DNA of 64,000 nt from Paulinella micropora (lineage: Eukaryota > Cercozoa > Imbricatea > Euglyphida > Paulinellidae), in assembly GCA_019918135.1 (NCBI GenBank), contig WBZZ01001258.1, positions 94,501-158,500 of the forward strand, given 5' to 3'. The position numbers and the translations under genes were made by a program. A model generated the notes under the pieces. It did no database searches, was not told the origin of the DNA, and saw only the letters and a list, made by a program, of their open reading frames with translations. Below are positions 10,101 to 19,801 of the stretch, in pieces. How positions within the stretch are numbered: the first letter of the stretch is position 1; each line of letters opens with the position of its first letter.

Positions 10101-11175
10101 CCACTCCCACACGTTCGCTCACCCCCAGCTGGTCCGTGACCGCTACCCTATCAGCGACACCCACCGTGACCCCGACGCCCACGGTAACTCCCACCGTGAC
10201 GCCTACGTCCACGGGGACTCCCACGCGCACAGCGACGCCCACGGCGACGCCTACGCCATATTCAACTCCGTCCATGACACCGTCCGTGACGCCGTCCGTG
10301 ACACCGACCTTTTCTGTTTCTCCCACCAAGTCGGTGACGCCGTCAGTGACACCGTCCACGTCGCCGACCCTTTCTGTTTCCCCCACGAAATCCGTGACAT
10401 CGTCGGTGACGCCGTCCGCGTCACCCGTCATCAATGAGTGCGCCCGTCCGGACAATGGGGGCTGCGGCGCCAACGGAATTTGCATAAACACGATGGCTCG
10501 TTTTATTGTACGTGCAGCGCAGGCTTTGTGCAGGCCGGCGTAAAAACCCTCGTGTCGCCCGGCGGTCTGTACGGCTGGGCCGTAAGCGTCAGTGGCGCGA
10601 GCTACGGTTCCGCAGGCGTCGTCGCCGACGGCTCCGCCACTAATTATTGGAGCTCGACAACCGGACAATATAACACCACCCTGAGCGGCTCTACCTGCAT
10701 TAATCCACCCTCAAACACCTCTCCGGTCACGGTAGCCAGCGGCAGTAATTACGCGGGTGCGTACGTCACGTTCACTCAATCGGTCGGCAGCTTCGCGCCT
10801 CTCTTGTCAGTAGCAGTAACCTCCAGTATGAGTACCTTCACTCCCCCCTTCTCAGGCACAGGGTCATGTACTCAGAGGGCACCCGGCTGTCCAGTCTACC
10901 AGGCAGTCTCGGGGTTGGCGGTCCTAGGTTCCAGCGACTTGGGCAACAGCTGGACTTACCTAGCTTCGAACGGTGCTTGGAGCGGCTGGGCTTTTGGCAC
11001 GACCCAAACTCTGACCCTGAATCTGGCCGTGGGCTACAACGCGTATCGCTTCGTGGCTCTGCGAAACTACATCCAGTTTACTGCAGGTGGCTTGTCCTGC
11101 CCGTCGGTAGTGACGCTAGGTGACTTGAGCGTCACGCTGAACGTGTCAGTGTGCGAACCGGTTGCAGGTCGCTAA
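7115..11175 (+). pseudogene. Broken paralogue of the giant EGF/discoidin-like secreted protein
   Basis: The N-terminus (MGRGVARSLFLLWQCW, a signal peptide) and the KVDWGDGTQ segment closely match the intact gene at 11511-17255. Compared with that gene, most of the BspA-like region is missing. Then come a discoidin-like module, a Thr/Ala-rich repeat tract (about 8200-8400), EGF-like modules with NNGGC and CxCxxGY patterns, and two very similar beta-rich modules separated by Pro/Thr-rich linkers. The reading frame is interrupted about three times, so it is not expected to give one product unless the breaks are assembly errors. The last two modules (about 9550-10100 and 10555-11160) are near-duplicates of each other, which points to recent internal duplication. 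Confidence 0.75.
8200..8400 (+). repeat. Thr/Ala/Ser-coding tandem repeat
   Basis: About eight to nine degenerate units of roughly 24 bases (ACTACTACCGCTTCTGCTAC type) code for repeats of TTTASAT. The tract lies within the broken EGF-type gene and would form a stiff, O-glycosylation-prone linker. Unit number is likely to vary between isolates. Confidence 0.8.
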
Positions 11176-11510
11176 CACTAAGGGGGGGGGGGAGTGGGGG
11201 GGGGGGGGGGGCGCGCGCTGGGGGAAAGAAGAGGGGAGGGGGGGCTTAGGAACGTCCGAGGCTTTTTTCCTGTAGACTAATAATTTAAAAAAAAAAAAAA
11301 AAAAACGCAAATAGTACATATATCTCGTGGAAAAAAAGGGAGGGGGAAGAGTGTGAAGGAAGGGGGGAGTCTTCCCTTTTGCTTCTTCCCTCTGTTCTTT
11401 CTTGGCTTTTTTTGTGTAAGTGTGAGGGTTAGCCGAGAGATTTAAATAAAAAACGGGATTTCCGGCAGAACAAGTAAGCAAAAAAAAAAAAGAAAAAAAA
11501 AAGAAAACAA
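11176..11510. other. Intergenic: G-rich runs, poly-A and AT-rich leader
   Basis: Between the two EGF-type genes. It contains several runs of 9 to 13 G at 11179-11245 and an A run at about 11287-11305. A TATATATC-like box lies near 11320, and A-rich sequence runs directly up to the start codon at 11511. The G runs could form quadruplexes. No gene is seen. Confidence 0.5.
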
Positions 11511-14500
11511 ATGCCGAGGGCTGTCACCCTCAGATTATTTTTGCAATGGCTGTGTTGGGCGCTGCATGCCAGCTACGCAGTCTCTCCTCGGCCTCCTTGG
11601 TGCAGTTGGAAATCAGCGGAGCCGCTACTGTTTACAGTGAGCCAGACAGATCGACGGGGTGGGCTGCGCTTTGAGATGCCCGCAGGTCTTGCCGCCGCCC
11701 CGCGCACGCGCGCACGCCGGCTACAAGCGCAGGAACAGCCACCGCTGTACAAAGTAGACTGGGGGGACGGCACGCAGAGCACCTGCCCCGAACAGGTCGC
11801 GGGCGGCAAGTGCGAACACACGTACCCAGCCCCTGGCACGTACAACGTCGTGGTCACCGGCGTAGTGCCGGGCTGGGCGATGACGCTCGCGTGGCAGGAG
11901 CGCAACCCTACCGGAATGGTAGTAGAGCGCATAGCGCAGTGGGGGGGCTTGCGACTGGCGCTCACTGGCGGACAGCACTTTTATCGCGCCCGGGGGCTGC
12001 TGAAACTTCCAGCCCTGTCACGACTGCCAGGGACTGAACTGGTACGCAACTGGAGCTACTCGTTTGCGGAGCTACCTACGCTCTCCTTGAACATGAGTGG
12101 ACTGCGCGTTCGCGACGCCGAGGACCTGACCGGCATGCTAGCTTGGTCGCCTCGCTTGATTCCAGACGTGCGCGGGTTGGATACCTCGCGCGTGACGAGC
12201 TGGGCGCTAGCTTTTGCGGGCAGTGGCGCGGCAGAGATTCCGGGGTTGGACAAGCTGAACTTGTCGTCAGCGCGCAACTTTAGCGGTGGCTTCCTGAACG
12301 CGTCCAAGCTGCGGATTACGGATAGCCTCCCGTGGAACATGTCGCGGGCGACAGATGTCAGTTTTTTGTTTGCGGGCGTAGACACCCTAAACGCCAACCT
12401 CCTTGGCGGTTGGTCGAATTTGAATCTGGCGCAGGTGCAGACAGAGGGGTTAGTGACGGGGGTTAGCAAACTGACTGGCAATCTCAGTCAGATCTTTTGC
12501 CGCCACCCAGAGTATTCTTGGGGGCGGGCCCGCTACACACTAAGACAGCGTGAGCGGCCCGCCGGGCTACTGCAGGTAGAGTCCGGGGGCTGGCGGCTTA
12601 CCGCCTCCTCCCCCTCCTGTGTTGCTAGCGGCACCGCTACGCCGAACGTTGACTCTAGTGCAAACCAAGTGCTCGGCGAATACTTGGAACTTGCGAGTTT
12701 GGGCTCACAGGCGCGACGCGTGGGGCTGCGCAGCTTAGTTCTGTACCCGGCACCAACAACGGGCACCGCAGACAACGGAGCGCCTGCTTCTTCGCTTTCT
12801 GAGATCCACCTTGTAGGCTCTCGCGGCGACGGCGGGGGACAGAGTTGGAGTACTGTGTACAAAGCAGTCCTTGCGCGTGACTTACCGCCGGAGTGGAACA
12901 TCACTGCTGCCCCAGGGGATGACGCGGTGATAGGGGGTGCTTTTCATAGCCGCTTTCGCTTTATTTTCCCCGCTACGTACCAGCGCACTACCACAGGCTC
13001 CGGCTGTTGGGCTGAGCTTGCGATTGGCCGCCTAGAGCTCAATTTGCTGGCACAGGAAGCGTCCTGCAACAGCCTCGAATCCACGCGGGCACCCACTATG
13101 TCGCCTACGCCTACGCCTACGCCCACACCCACTCCCTCGGCTCAGACCAGGCCGCCGTTCACCACCACGACGACGACGACAACGACGTCTGCCCCGACCA
13201 CGCCAACTAGCACTACCAGCAGCAGCAGCAGTACCTTGACCGCTTCAAGTTCAAAGAGCCCGCGCGCGTCGGCCATCGCATCCCCCGGGCTGAGCCCGAG
13301 CCCCCTAGGCTCGCCGGACGTAAATGAGTGCGACGACGGCGCAGAGCTAGTGTGTGGCCCCGGAGCGTTGTGCACCAACACCCGCGCGGGCTATGAGTGC
13401 GGCTGTGCCGTGGGCTACGCGCCTACCAACCCAGAGCCATTCTCGCCAGTCGAGCCCGCGGGGCTAGCGGGCTGGCAGGTGACGACTTCCGGCACTTTTG
13501 CCGGCACGGCTCTGGCGGCCGACGCGTCCGGTCTCTGGGAGAGCGACGCCGAAGCCCTGTACGGCACAACCCAGCTCACGCCGTACGCCTGCAGTTCGGC
13601 CAGCACGTCCACGTCCGCGGTAACCACGGCCGGTGACGTAGTGTACCGGGGCGCTTGGGTACAACTAACGTCGCCGGGCGCGCCCGCGGCACTAAACCGG
13701 CTGGCAGTGGCCGCGTCGGCCGAGACGTGGGGCGACCTAGCGTACAAGATTTTTAGCGTGGCGGAAGTGACGGTCGTGGGCTCCAATGACGGCCTAGCCT
13801 GGGCGCTGATGAGTCGCAACCCTGAGCCCTGGACGTCGTGGTCAATCTCGCAGGAACGGTCCTGGAACTTGGTGGGCAGCCGTAGGTACTACAAATTCTT
13901 TCGCTTTATCGTCACCAAGCATTACCAGCAATGGAGCGCCGGCGCTGAATGCAGCCCCACGGCGGGGTGGGGGTACTTGCGCGCCACGCTGCTGTCGGCT
14001 CCGTGTGGCGACGTGGATGAGTGCCTGGACAACAGACAAATACACAACTGCGCCGGGACGCAGCAGTGCATCAACACCGCAGGTAGCTTTTTCTGTGCAA
14101 TGTTGTCGCCCTCACCCAGCGGTTCGCAAACGGGGTCGCCCAGCGGGTCGTCCAGCGGGTCGCCCAGCGGTTCGCCGCCGGGGTCGCCCAGTGGGTCGCC
14201 GCCGGGGTCGCCCAGCGGGTCGCCGCCGGGGTCGCCCAGCGGGTCGCCGCCGGGGTCGCCCAGCGGGTCGCCGCCGGGGTCGCCCAGCGGGTCGCCGCCG
14301 GGGTCGCCCGGCGGTTTGCCGCCGGGGTCGGTGACTGCTTCGGTCTCGTCGACACCGACAGCGTCGCGGAGCATGGGCCCTTCGCTCAGCAACAGTCCCT
14401 CACGGACCTCCACGGTTTCCGTCACGCCCACCCTTACGGCGACACCAACTGTATCCCCCACTGCATCTACGAGTGCATCCACCACAGCATCCCCCAGTGC

Positions 14501-17255
14501 GTCTGCGACTACCTCCGCCACACACTCGACTTCCAGAACGCTCACCGCCTCCGCGACGCCGCCCGCGTCGATATCCGCGACGCCGTCCGCGTCGCCCGAC
14601 GTCAACGAGTGCGCCGCCGCCAACAACGGCGGCTGTACCGCCAACGGCGGCTGCACCGACACGCGTGGCTCCTTCTACTGCACCTGCCGCTCGGGCTACG
14701 TTAACCAGAGCCAACTAATATCACCCGGCAGCCTGTGGGGCTGGACTGTTAGCGCCAGCGGGGGCAGCGCGAGCGACGCCACGGACGGCAACTACCTCAC
14801 TCAGTGGGTTGGAAATAATTCGCTTTATCCAGTAACAAAAACAGGGGGCATTTGCTCCGGGGTAGCCAGCGCCGTACCAGTGACCAACACCGCCTTCGGG
14901 GCTTACGTACAGCTAACCAAGTCCGACAACGTTCCAGCCAGGCTGTGGTCGGTTGGAGTTGTGGCTACTCAGCGTACGGTGCCTTTGGGTAGTAGTAACA
15001 ACTGCGCACTGCCTACGGGGTGCCTGGAGATTTCTGCCGTGGAAACGTTGCAGATCTATGCCTCGAACAATCCCGCCAGCAACTCCGGCTGGACCTTGCT
15101 AGCAGCAGCCAGCGGTTGGACGAGCTGGGTCGCGGGGCAGCAGAGGAATGTGGCTCTGGCTCCGTCATCGTCTGGTTACACCGCATATCGCTTCGTGGTG
15201 TATCAACACTGGATTTCTTATACGGGAACGCCGTGTTTGCCCAACTCGCGCTTGGGCGACGTCCTGGTCACCATTGAAGCTCCGGTTTGTATCCTCGCCT
15301 CCTCGACACCCTCCGTGACACCCACTCTCTCAATCACGCCCACTCTCTCTGTCTCACCGTCCGTGACGCCGTCCGTGACGCCGTCCGTCACACCGTCCAT
15401 AACGGCTACGACCTCGCTCACGCCCACCCCCAGCCCGCAGGTCAATGAGTGCACCGCCTGGAACAGCGCTTGCGACCAGGCGCTCGAGACTACCTCCTTC
15501 AGTGCCAACACCTTGAACACCGCCTCAGCCACCTATACCATAAGCGCTTCGTCAGCAGCAACTACGCCCTTTGCGGCGTTCTGGGATAGTATCTACAGTG
15601 AAGGCTGGCGGTGCACACCTGGGACTTATGCATCATCCGGAATCTACACCGGAACCGTCAGCACCGCGGGTGTCCCAGGAGAATACCTGCAGGTGCAAAT
15701 CAGTGTTCCACGTGTCATTACCCAGTTTGTTATGCAGGCGCACGCGTATTTAAGCTGGTCCCTGAGCAACTTTACTCTGCTAGCTAGCAGAGACGGCGGC
15801 ACGAGCTGGACCACGCTGCTGCACAAACCGGCCATCAGCTGGTCGGCGGGGGGCGCCAGGCAAAAATTCCTCATTGCCCAGCCCGGGCCCTACAACATAT
15901 ACCGGTTTGTCGTGTCCAAGGGTGGTGGTACTTCGTTTGTAACGATCCAGCGCCTCTGGTTGCGGGAATGGTGCTGTCCCAGCTGCGCCAATGTTCCTAT
16001 CAGCAGCTACAACTGCACTTGCGATGCTAACGCGTGGCTCGGCGGGGGGTTGGGGCAGGGCTGCTACCGCCAGAAAGAGTGCACCATGCGGCCGGCCGAC
16101 AGCAACTGCAACAAAGTGAACCGAGCCTTTTACTCGGATTGGGCGACTTCGCTGACGTACGGGGCCTGGACGCTGTCGCAGAGTGGCAGCTCGGCGTTTC
16201 TCTGGGCGCTGGTGGGCGCGTACATGGGCACGGCGCGGTGGGCCTCGGACACTGCCTATGACGTCGCCACGGGGGCCTACTTGGGCACCAAGAGCAGTGC
16301 GGGCATTGCGGGGGAGTGGGTGCAACTCTCGCACTCGTCGGAGCGAGTGATCACGAGCTACTCTTTTGGCTGCCGGCAGACCACGAGCGCGCATGGGGTG
16401 TGTGCAGGCACTCCAGTGAGCTTTGCGCTGCTGGGCGGGTACGACTTGGTGGACTGGCACGTGTTGTCACAGCAAGCCAACATCTCTTCCTTGTGGTTGG
16501 GGCACGAAAGGACTTGGGTCATCGACAACCCCGCCATGTACTCACATTACAGGTTTGTCATCATGCAAATACAGCCCAGCGCTTCTGGGCAGGCCACGGT
16601 AGACGACATGTTCTTCAACGAGTGGTGCTGCAGCGGTTGCACACAGCCAGCCGGAGCTCCTTACTCCTGCAGCAGCTGCTGGGAGCCCGCGGGTTTCGGC
16701 TGTACCTTCGACGACTCTTGTAGCTGTGCCTGGCCCAAAACGCCGTGCAGCAACCACAAAAGACCGTTCGGGTTTAGGACGAATGCAGGTCTACCTTCCT
16801 ACCAGTGCCCTGCCAGCTTTTCTTCGCCTGGCCTTTACGCGAGCTCCAACAGCCTAGCTGGGCAGACGGGCAACCCACTCCAGCGCGGCAGCACCGCCGG
16901 GGGGGCCTGTAATTTCGGTTTTCACGTCTGTCGCATGCCTACTGATTATAACTTGCAAATAGATCCGACGCGCATCAGCACCTCACAGCAGTACTTTGTA
17001 GCGGCGGGTGGTTGTGAAGGGTACGGCCAAACCAACTTCAGCGGACTGCACGGCCTGGGCGTTAACGGAAGTGCAGCCTTGTGCAATGTGTTGATTAACC
17101 AAATGGGCCCTGCCGGCAAATATTTTGCGCCGCAGGGGTTGGGCTTTAGCTTTCTGCCGAGCGTGCGTTGGAAGTCGGAAGCAAGTGTGAATCAGAGCAG
17201 GTTTGTGAACAAGAGCAACTACTTGGTGGACGGGGTTATGTGTTGTAAGGATTAA
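11511..17255 (+). CDS. Giant secreted multidomain protein: BspA-like, EGF-like and discoidin-like modules
   Basis: 1914 residues, intact. Order: a signal peptide (residues 1-25, LRLFLQWLCWALHASYA); a PKD-like strand (KVDWGDGTQ) with a following HTYPAPGTYNVVV; a BspA/DUF285-like region to about residue 330; a discoidin-like module (GEYLELA...RFRFIFP); then EGF-like modules (DVNECDDG, DVDECLDN, DVNECAAAN) alternating with beta-rich modules ending in YRFVV or YRFVI. Ser/Pro/Thr linkers include a GSPS/GSPP tract at about residues 866-942. The Cys-rich C-terminal third has two further discoidin-like units. There is no C-terminal membrane anchor, so it is secreted or particle-associated. The calcium-binding EGF consensus (DxNEC...) suggests adhesion to host surfaces. 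A broken tandem paralogue lies just upstream. Confidence 0.85.
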   Translation: MPRAVTLRLFLQWLCWALHASYAVSPRPPWCSWKSAEPLLFTVSQTDRRGGLRFEMPAGLAAAPRTRARRLQAQEQPPLYKVDWGDGTQSTCPEQVAGGKCEHTYPAPGTYNVVVTGVVPGWAMTLAWQERNPTGMVVERIAQWGGLRLALTGGQHFYRARGLLKLPALSRLPGTELVRNWSYSFAELPTLSLNMSGLRVRDAEDLTGMLAWSPRLIPDVRGLDTSRVTSWALAFAGSGAAEIPGLDKLNLSSARNFSGGFLNASKLRITDSLPWNMSRATDVSFLFAGVDTLNANLLGGWSNLNLAQVQTEGLVTGVSKLTGNLSQIFCRHPEYSWGRARYTLRQRERPAGLLQVESGGWRLTASSPSCVASGTATPNVDSSANQVLGEYLELASLGSQARRVGLRSLVLYPAPTTGTADNGAPASSLSEIHLVGSRGDGGGQSWSTVYKAVLARDLPPEWNITAAPGDDAVIGGAFHSRFRFIFPATYQRTTTGSGCWAELAIGRLELNLLAQEASCNSLESTRAPTMSPTPTPTPTPTPSAQTRPPFTTTTTTTTTSAPTTPTSTTSSSSSTLTASSSKSPRASAIASPGLSPSPLGSPDVNECDDGAELVCGPGALCTNTRAGYECGCAVGYAPTNPEPFSPVEPAGLAGWQVTTSGTFAGTALAADASGLWESDAEALYGTTQLTPYACSSASTSTSAVTTAGDVVYRGAWVQLTSPGAPAALNRLAVAASAETWGDLAYKIFSVAEVTVVGSNDGLAWALMSRNPEPWTSWSISQERSWNLVGSRRYYKFFRFIVTKHYQQWSAGAECSPTAGWGYLRATLLSAPCGDVDECLDNRQIHNCAGTQQCINTAGSFFCAMLSPSPSGSQTGSPSGSSSGSPSGSPPGSPSGSPPGSPSGSPPGSPSGSPPGSPSGSPPGSPSGSPPGSPGGLPPGSVTASVSSTPTASRSMGPSLSNSPSRTSTVSVTPTLTATPTVSPTASTSASTTASPSASATTSATHSTSRTLTASATPPASISATPSASPDVNECAAANNGGCTANGGCTDTRGSFYCTCRSGYVNQSQLISPGSLWGWTVSASGGSASDATDGNYLTQWVGNNSLYPVTKTGGICSGVASAVPVTNTAFGAYVQLTKSDNVPARLWSVGVVATQRTVPLGSSNNCALPTGCLEISAVETLQIYASNNPASNSGWTLLAAASGWTSWVAGQQRNVALAPSSSGYTAYRFVVYQHWISYTGTPCLPNSRLGDVLVTIEAPVCILASSTPSVTPTLSITPTLSVSPSVTPSVTPSVTPSITATTSLTPTPSPQVNECTAWNSACDQALETTSFSANTLNTASATYTISASSAATTPFAAFWDSIYSEGWRCTPGTYASSGIYTGTVSTAGVPGEYLQVQISVPRVITQFVMQAHAYLSWSLSNFTLLASRDGGTSWTTLLHKPAISWSAGGARQKFLIAQPGPYNIYRFVVSKGGGTSFVTIQRLWLREWCCPSCANVPISSYNCTCDANAWLGGGLGQGCYRQKECTMRPADSNCNKVNRAFYSDWATSLTYGAWTLSQSGSSAFLWALVGAYMGTARWASDTAYDVATGAYLGTKSSAGIAGEWVQLSHSSERVITSYSFGCRQTTSAHGVCAGTPVSFALLGGYDLVDWHVLSQQANISSLWLGHERTWVIDNPAMYSHYRFVIMQIQPSASGQATVDDMFFNEWCCSGCTQPAGAPYSCSSCWEPAGFGCTFDDSCSCAWPKTPCSNHKRPFGFRTNAGLPSYQCPASFSSPGLYASSNSLAGQTGNPLQRGSTAGGACNFGFHVCRMPTDYNLQIDPTRISTSQQYFVAAGGCEGYGQTNFSGLHGLGVNGSAALCNVLINQMGPAGKYFAPQGLGFSFLPSVRWKSEASVNQSRFVNKSNYLVDGVMCCKD
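14107..14335 (+). repeat. 24-base tandem repeat coding GSPS/GSPP
   Basis: About eight to nine copies of a 24-base unit (GGGTCGCCCAGCGGGTCGCC type) code for the alternating motif GSPSGSPP inside the 1914-residue secreted protein. The copies are almost identical, which implies recent expansion or ongoing homogenisation. Confidence 0.85.
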
Positions 17256-17337
17256 TGACGGCGAGCGATTAGCAGCTTGTTGTTCTTTTGTTATTAGCGC
17301 GGAGCATGTTATTGGCTCCAAAACCTTGGCAGACTTT

Positions 17338-17475
17338 TTTAATAAAAATCTTTTTTTTTTCTGCTCTCGAAAGCTTAAAGTAAGAGACAATGCCAAGGGC
17401 TGCTACTCGCAGCTTATTTCCGGTAGGGATCCACTTGTTTTAGCAAAAAAAAAAAAAACCTTTTAATTAAAAAGA
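17338..17475. terminator. Gene-end region with AATAAA and AT palindrome between convergent genes
   Basis: TTTTTTAATAAAAATC follows the giant secreted gene by about 80 bases and carries an AATAAA hexamer. CCTTTTAATTAAAAAG at 17459-17474 is a palindromic end element for the minus-strand gene that ends near 17503. Convergent transcripts probably end here. Confidence 0.5.
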
Positions 17476-17502
17476 AGTTAGGGTTCAGGGTTTAGGATTC
17501 AG

Positions 17503-19546
17503 ATGGGGGACACAAATTCTCGGATATCCTGCCGGCACAAGGGGCAGCGCGCTAGCTGGGCAGCGCAGTCGGCGCAGACGCGGGCGTCAGCGCAAGGGAA
17601 GAAACGACCAGGGGCCCCGTTTCTTTGCGGGGCTCGCCCAAGCAAACCGCGCACTGCGCGCGGGCAGCCTCGTCGTCCTCCCCCCGGTTTTCCGGCGGGG
17701 CCTGTGTCTTTTTTTCTTTACGCCGCAGTCCGCGGAGGTGTAGCTTGGCCCGCTTGCACAATGTGCGGGTGTCGCGCAGCTTGTTCTCCAAGGCCTGCAA
17801 CTCCTGTCGCCCGCGGGCCGCCGCCGCCTCGAGCTTCAGGTTCTCACGCCGCAGTACTTTCCCAGATTCTTCTGTGCCAGCTAGCTCTTGTCGCGCCGAC
17901 TCCAACGCCTGCCGCGCCTCCGCCAGCTTCCGCTCTCTCCGGGCTTCCTCGCAGCCAGGCTCGAACAGATCAGAGCTAGCCTCTTCGTACTCGTCGGCCT
18001 CCTCTTCTGCGTCTTCTTCTTCTTCTTCTTCTTCTTCTTCTTCTTCTTCTTCTTCTTCTTCTTCTTCTTCTTCTTCTTCTTCTTCTTCTTCTTCCTCTTC
18101 GCTGCCGTCGTCGTCACACGACGCGCGGCGCAGGGAGCCCACCCAGACCGGATCGCAAAACTCGTTCAAGTACAGCACCAACTGCGCGGGCTGCCGCATT
18201 CCGTGCTGGACCAGGCTCGATCGCAGCTTGAGCCACGGGGTGTACGCGCTCTCGAAGCCCGGGCTCCAGTCCTGGAGCCAGTCGAGCTCTAAGGAGGCGC
18301 CCGTCTGCAGCAACAGGCCGATCAGGCACAGAGCCTGCGGCAAGTAAGGCCTCTTGATGCCCCAGCCATACTCCCACCGCCCCTCCTCCTCTTCCTCTTC
18401 CTCCTCCCCTTCCCGTCCGCCGCCGTCGTCGTCGTCGTCGTTGCGTGTGCACACACCGGCCAACACCAGCTCCAGCAGCGTTTGCAGCTGCCGCTGCGAC
18501 AAAGGCGCGGGGGGCTGCTGCACAAAAAACTTGAGCAAAACCGGAGAATGCCCCGCTATGGCCGCCGCGGCCCAAGTCCAATCAGAAAACTGCAACAACT
18601 CCTTGGCGTCGGCCAGTATGGCAAACAACTCGTTGCGCCCCAGTTGCAGCAGCGCTGCGTTCAGGATAGCAACCACGTCGCAGGCCTCGCGAAAGCTCGG
18701 CCCGCCGGCGTGCTCGCGCAGCTCCAGCTTGACCACCCACAGCAGGTCTAGCAACAACATCTCGAGAAAAAACACCTTGTACACCTTGTGTTCCCTGTGC
18801 CCTTGCAGCGGCTGCAGCCCGAGCAGTACCGTTCTCAGCGGCCGCGCCGAAGGGTAGCTGCTGCTGCGCAGAGTCTGCCACACTCGACCCGCGGCGCCCA
18901 ACCAGCTCACCCAAGTGCTAGCATACAACAAGGGAGGCAGCAGGCCGCCCGCGGCCTTGCTCTTGCTCACCAGAGACGACACGGGGGCTAGCTCCGATCT
19001 GCTCGTCAGCGCCCTGCGGCCAGACAGCAGGTTTAGCACCGTGTTGGCTACCCCCTGCTGCTCCGCGGCTTCGCGTCCGCACCCCTTCGCCACCCGCTCT
19101 AACCCCGTCCACAACACCTTTAGCGCCGGGGCATCGCCAAGACCCTCGTCCGCCAACTTGCAGTACAGCGCGAACAAGTCTTTGCGCAGACCACCCGCGC
19201 CCAGGCCCCGCCCCAGCCGCGCTTGGCAGGGACGGACCCGCCGCAAGATTCTCGCCCTGCCCCTCGCCTCTGACCACATGTACTGGAGCATTTGCTCAGT
19301 CGCATCCACGTCGCCCTTCCGCACAAAAAACTCTAGAAAGGGCAGAAAAACACCCTGGCAGACATTGCTCTGCAAGAAAAACGACAGGTTGCTGCGGTCG
19401 ATCTGGCGCGGGTCTTGATCTACTAGCTCGTCCGCCCACCCTCCAACGCTAGCGCGACGCTCACCGGGCGCCGCCTTGCTTGCACTGCCTGCTGCTGCTG
19501 CCGCTACTGCTGCTGCTGCTGCTGCTGTTGCTGCTGATGTCAGCAT
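17503..19546 (-). CDS. Large acidic protein with coiled coil and probable C-terminal RING finger; frame interrupted near the end
   Basis: The main open frame (17552-19546) gives about 664 residues from MLTSAATAAAAAAVAA. An Ala-rich start is followed by a helical Leu-rich body. Then come an Asp/Glu tract including more than 30 consecutive Glu, and a predicted coiled coil (EARRERKLAEARQALESARQ). It ends in QCAVCLGEPRKE, the first half of a RING finger. The matching second half (CADCAAQLARCPLCRQ) is present just downstream on the same strand in another frame, so there is one apparent interruption. If the RING is real it would be a C3HC4-type ubiquitin ligase. The poly-Glu tract is coded by a GAA repeat and may vary in length. 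Confidence 0.65.
18016..18096 (+). repeat. CTT/GAA trinucleotide repeat coding poly-Glu
   Basis: More than 25 consecutive CTT units on the plus strand read as GAA (Glu) in the minus-strand acidic gene. This is a pure microsatellite within coding sequence and so a likely site of length variation. Confidence 0.88.
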
Positions 19547-19801
19547 CCACGGTGAAGGACGGTCCGTTTTTCTTTTCCTTGGAGGAGGGGGGGTTCTTAC
19601 GCACACACACACACACACAAAAAGAGAAGAAAGGCACGAGAGGAAGGAAGGGGGGGGGAGCGGGGTAACAAACTCCCCTCCCCTCCCCTCCCTTCTTTCT
19701 CTCTCCCCTCGCGCTAGCTTTACTTTGTCAAACTACAACCTTTGCCCCGGCTGCAACAGGAAAAAGAGAAAAAGAACGCGCGGGGGTAGGAGAAGGGGGT
19801 T

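Noticed and set aside
17480-17502. GTTAGGGTTCAGGGTTTAGG, resembling telomere repeats
   Set aside because: Only two or three imperfect units between two convergent genes in mid-window; no array and no end of sequence.
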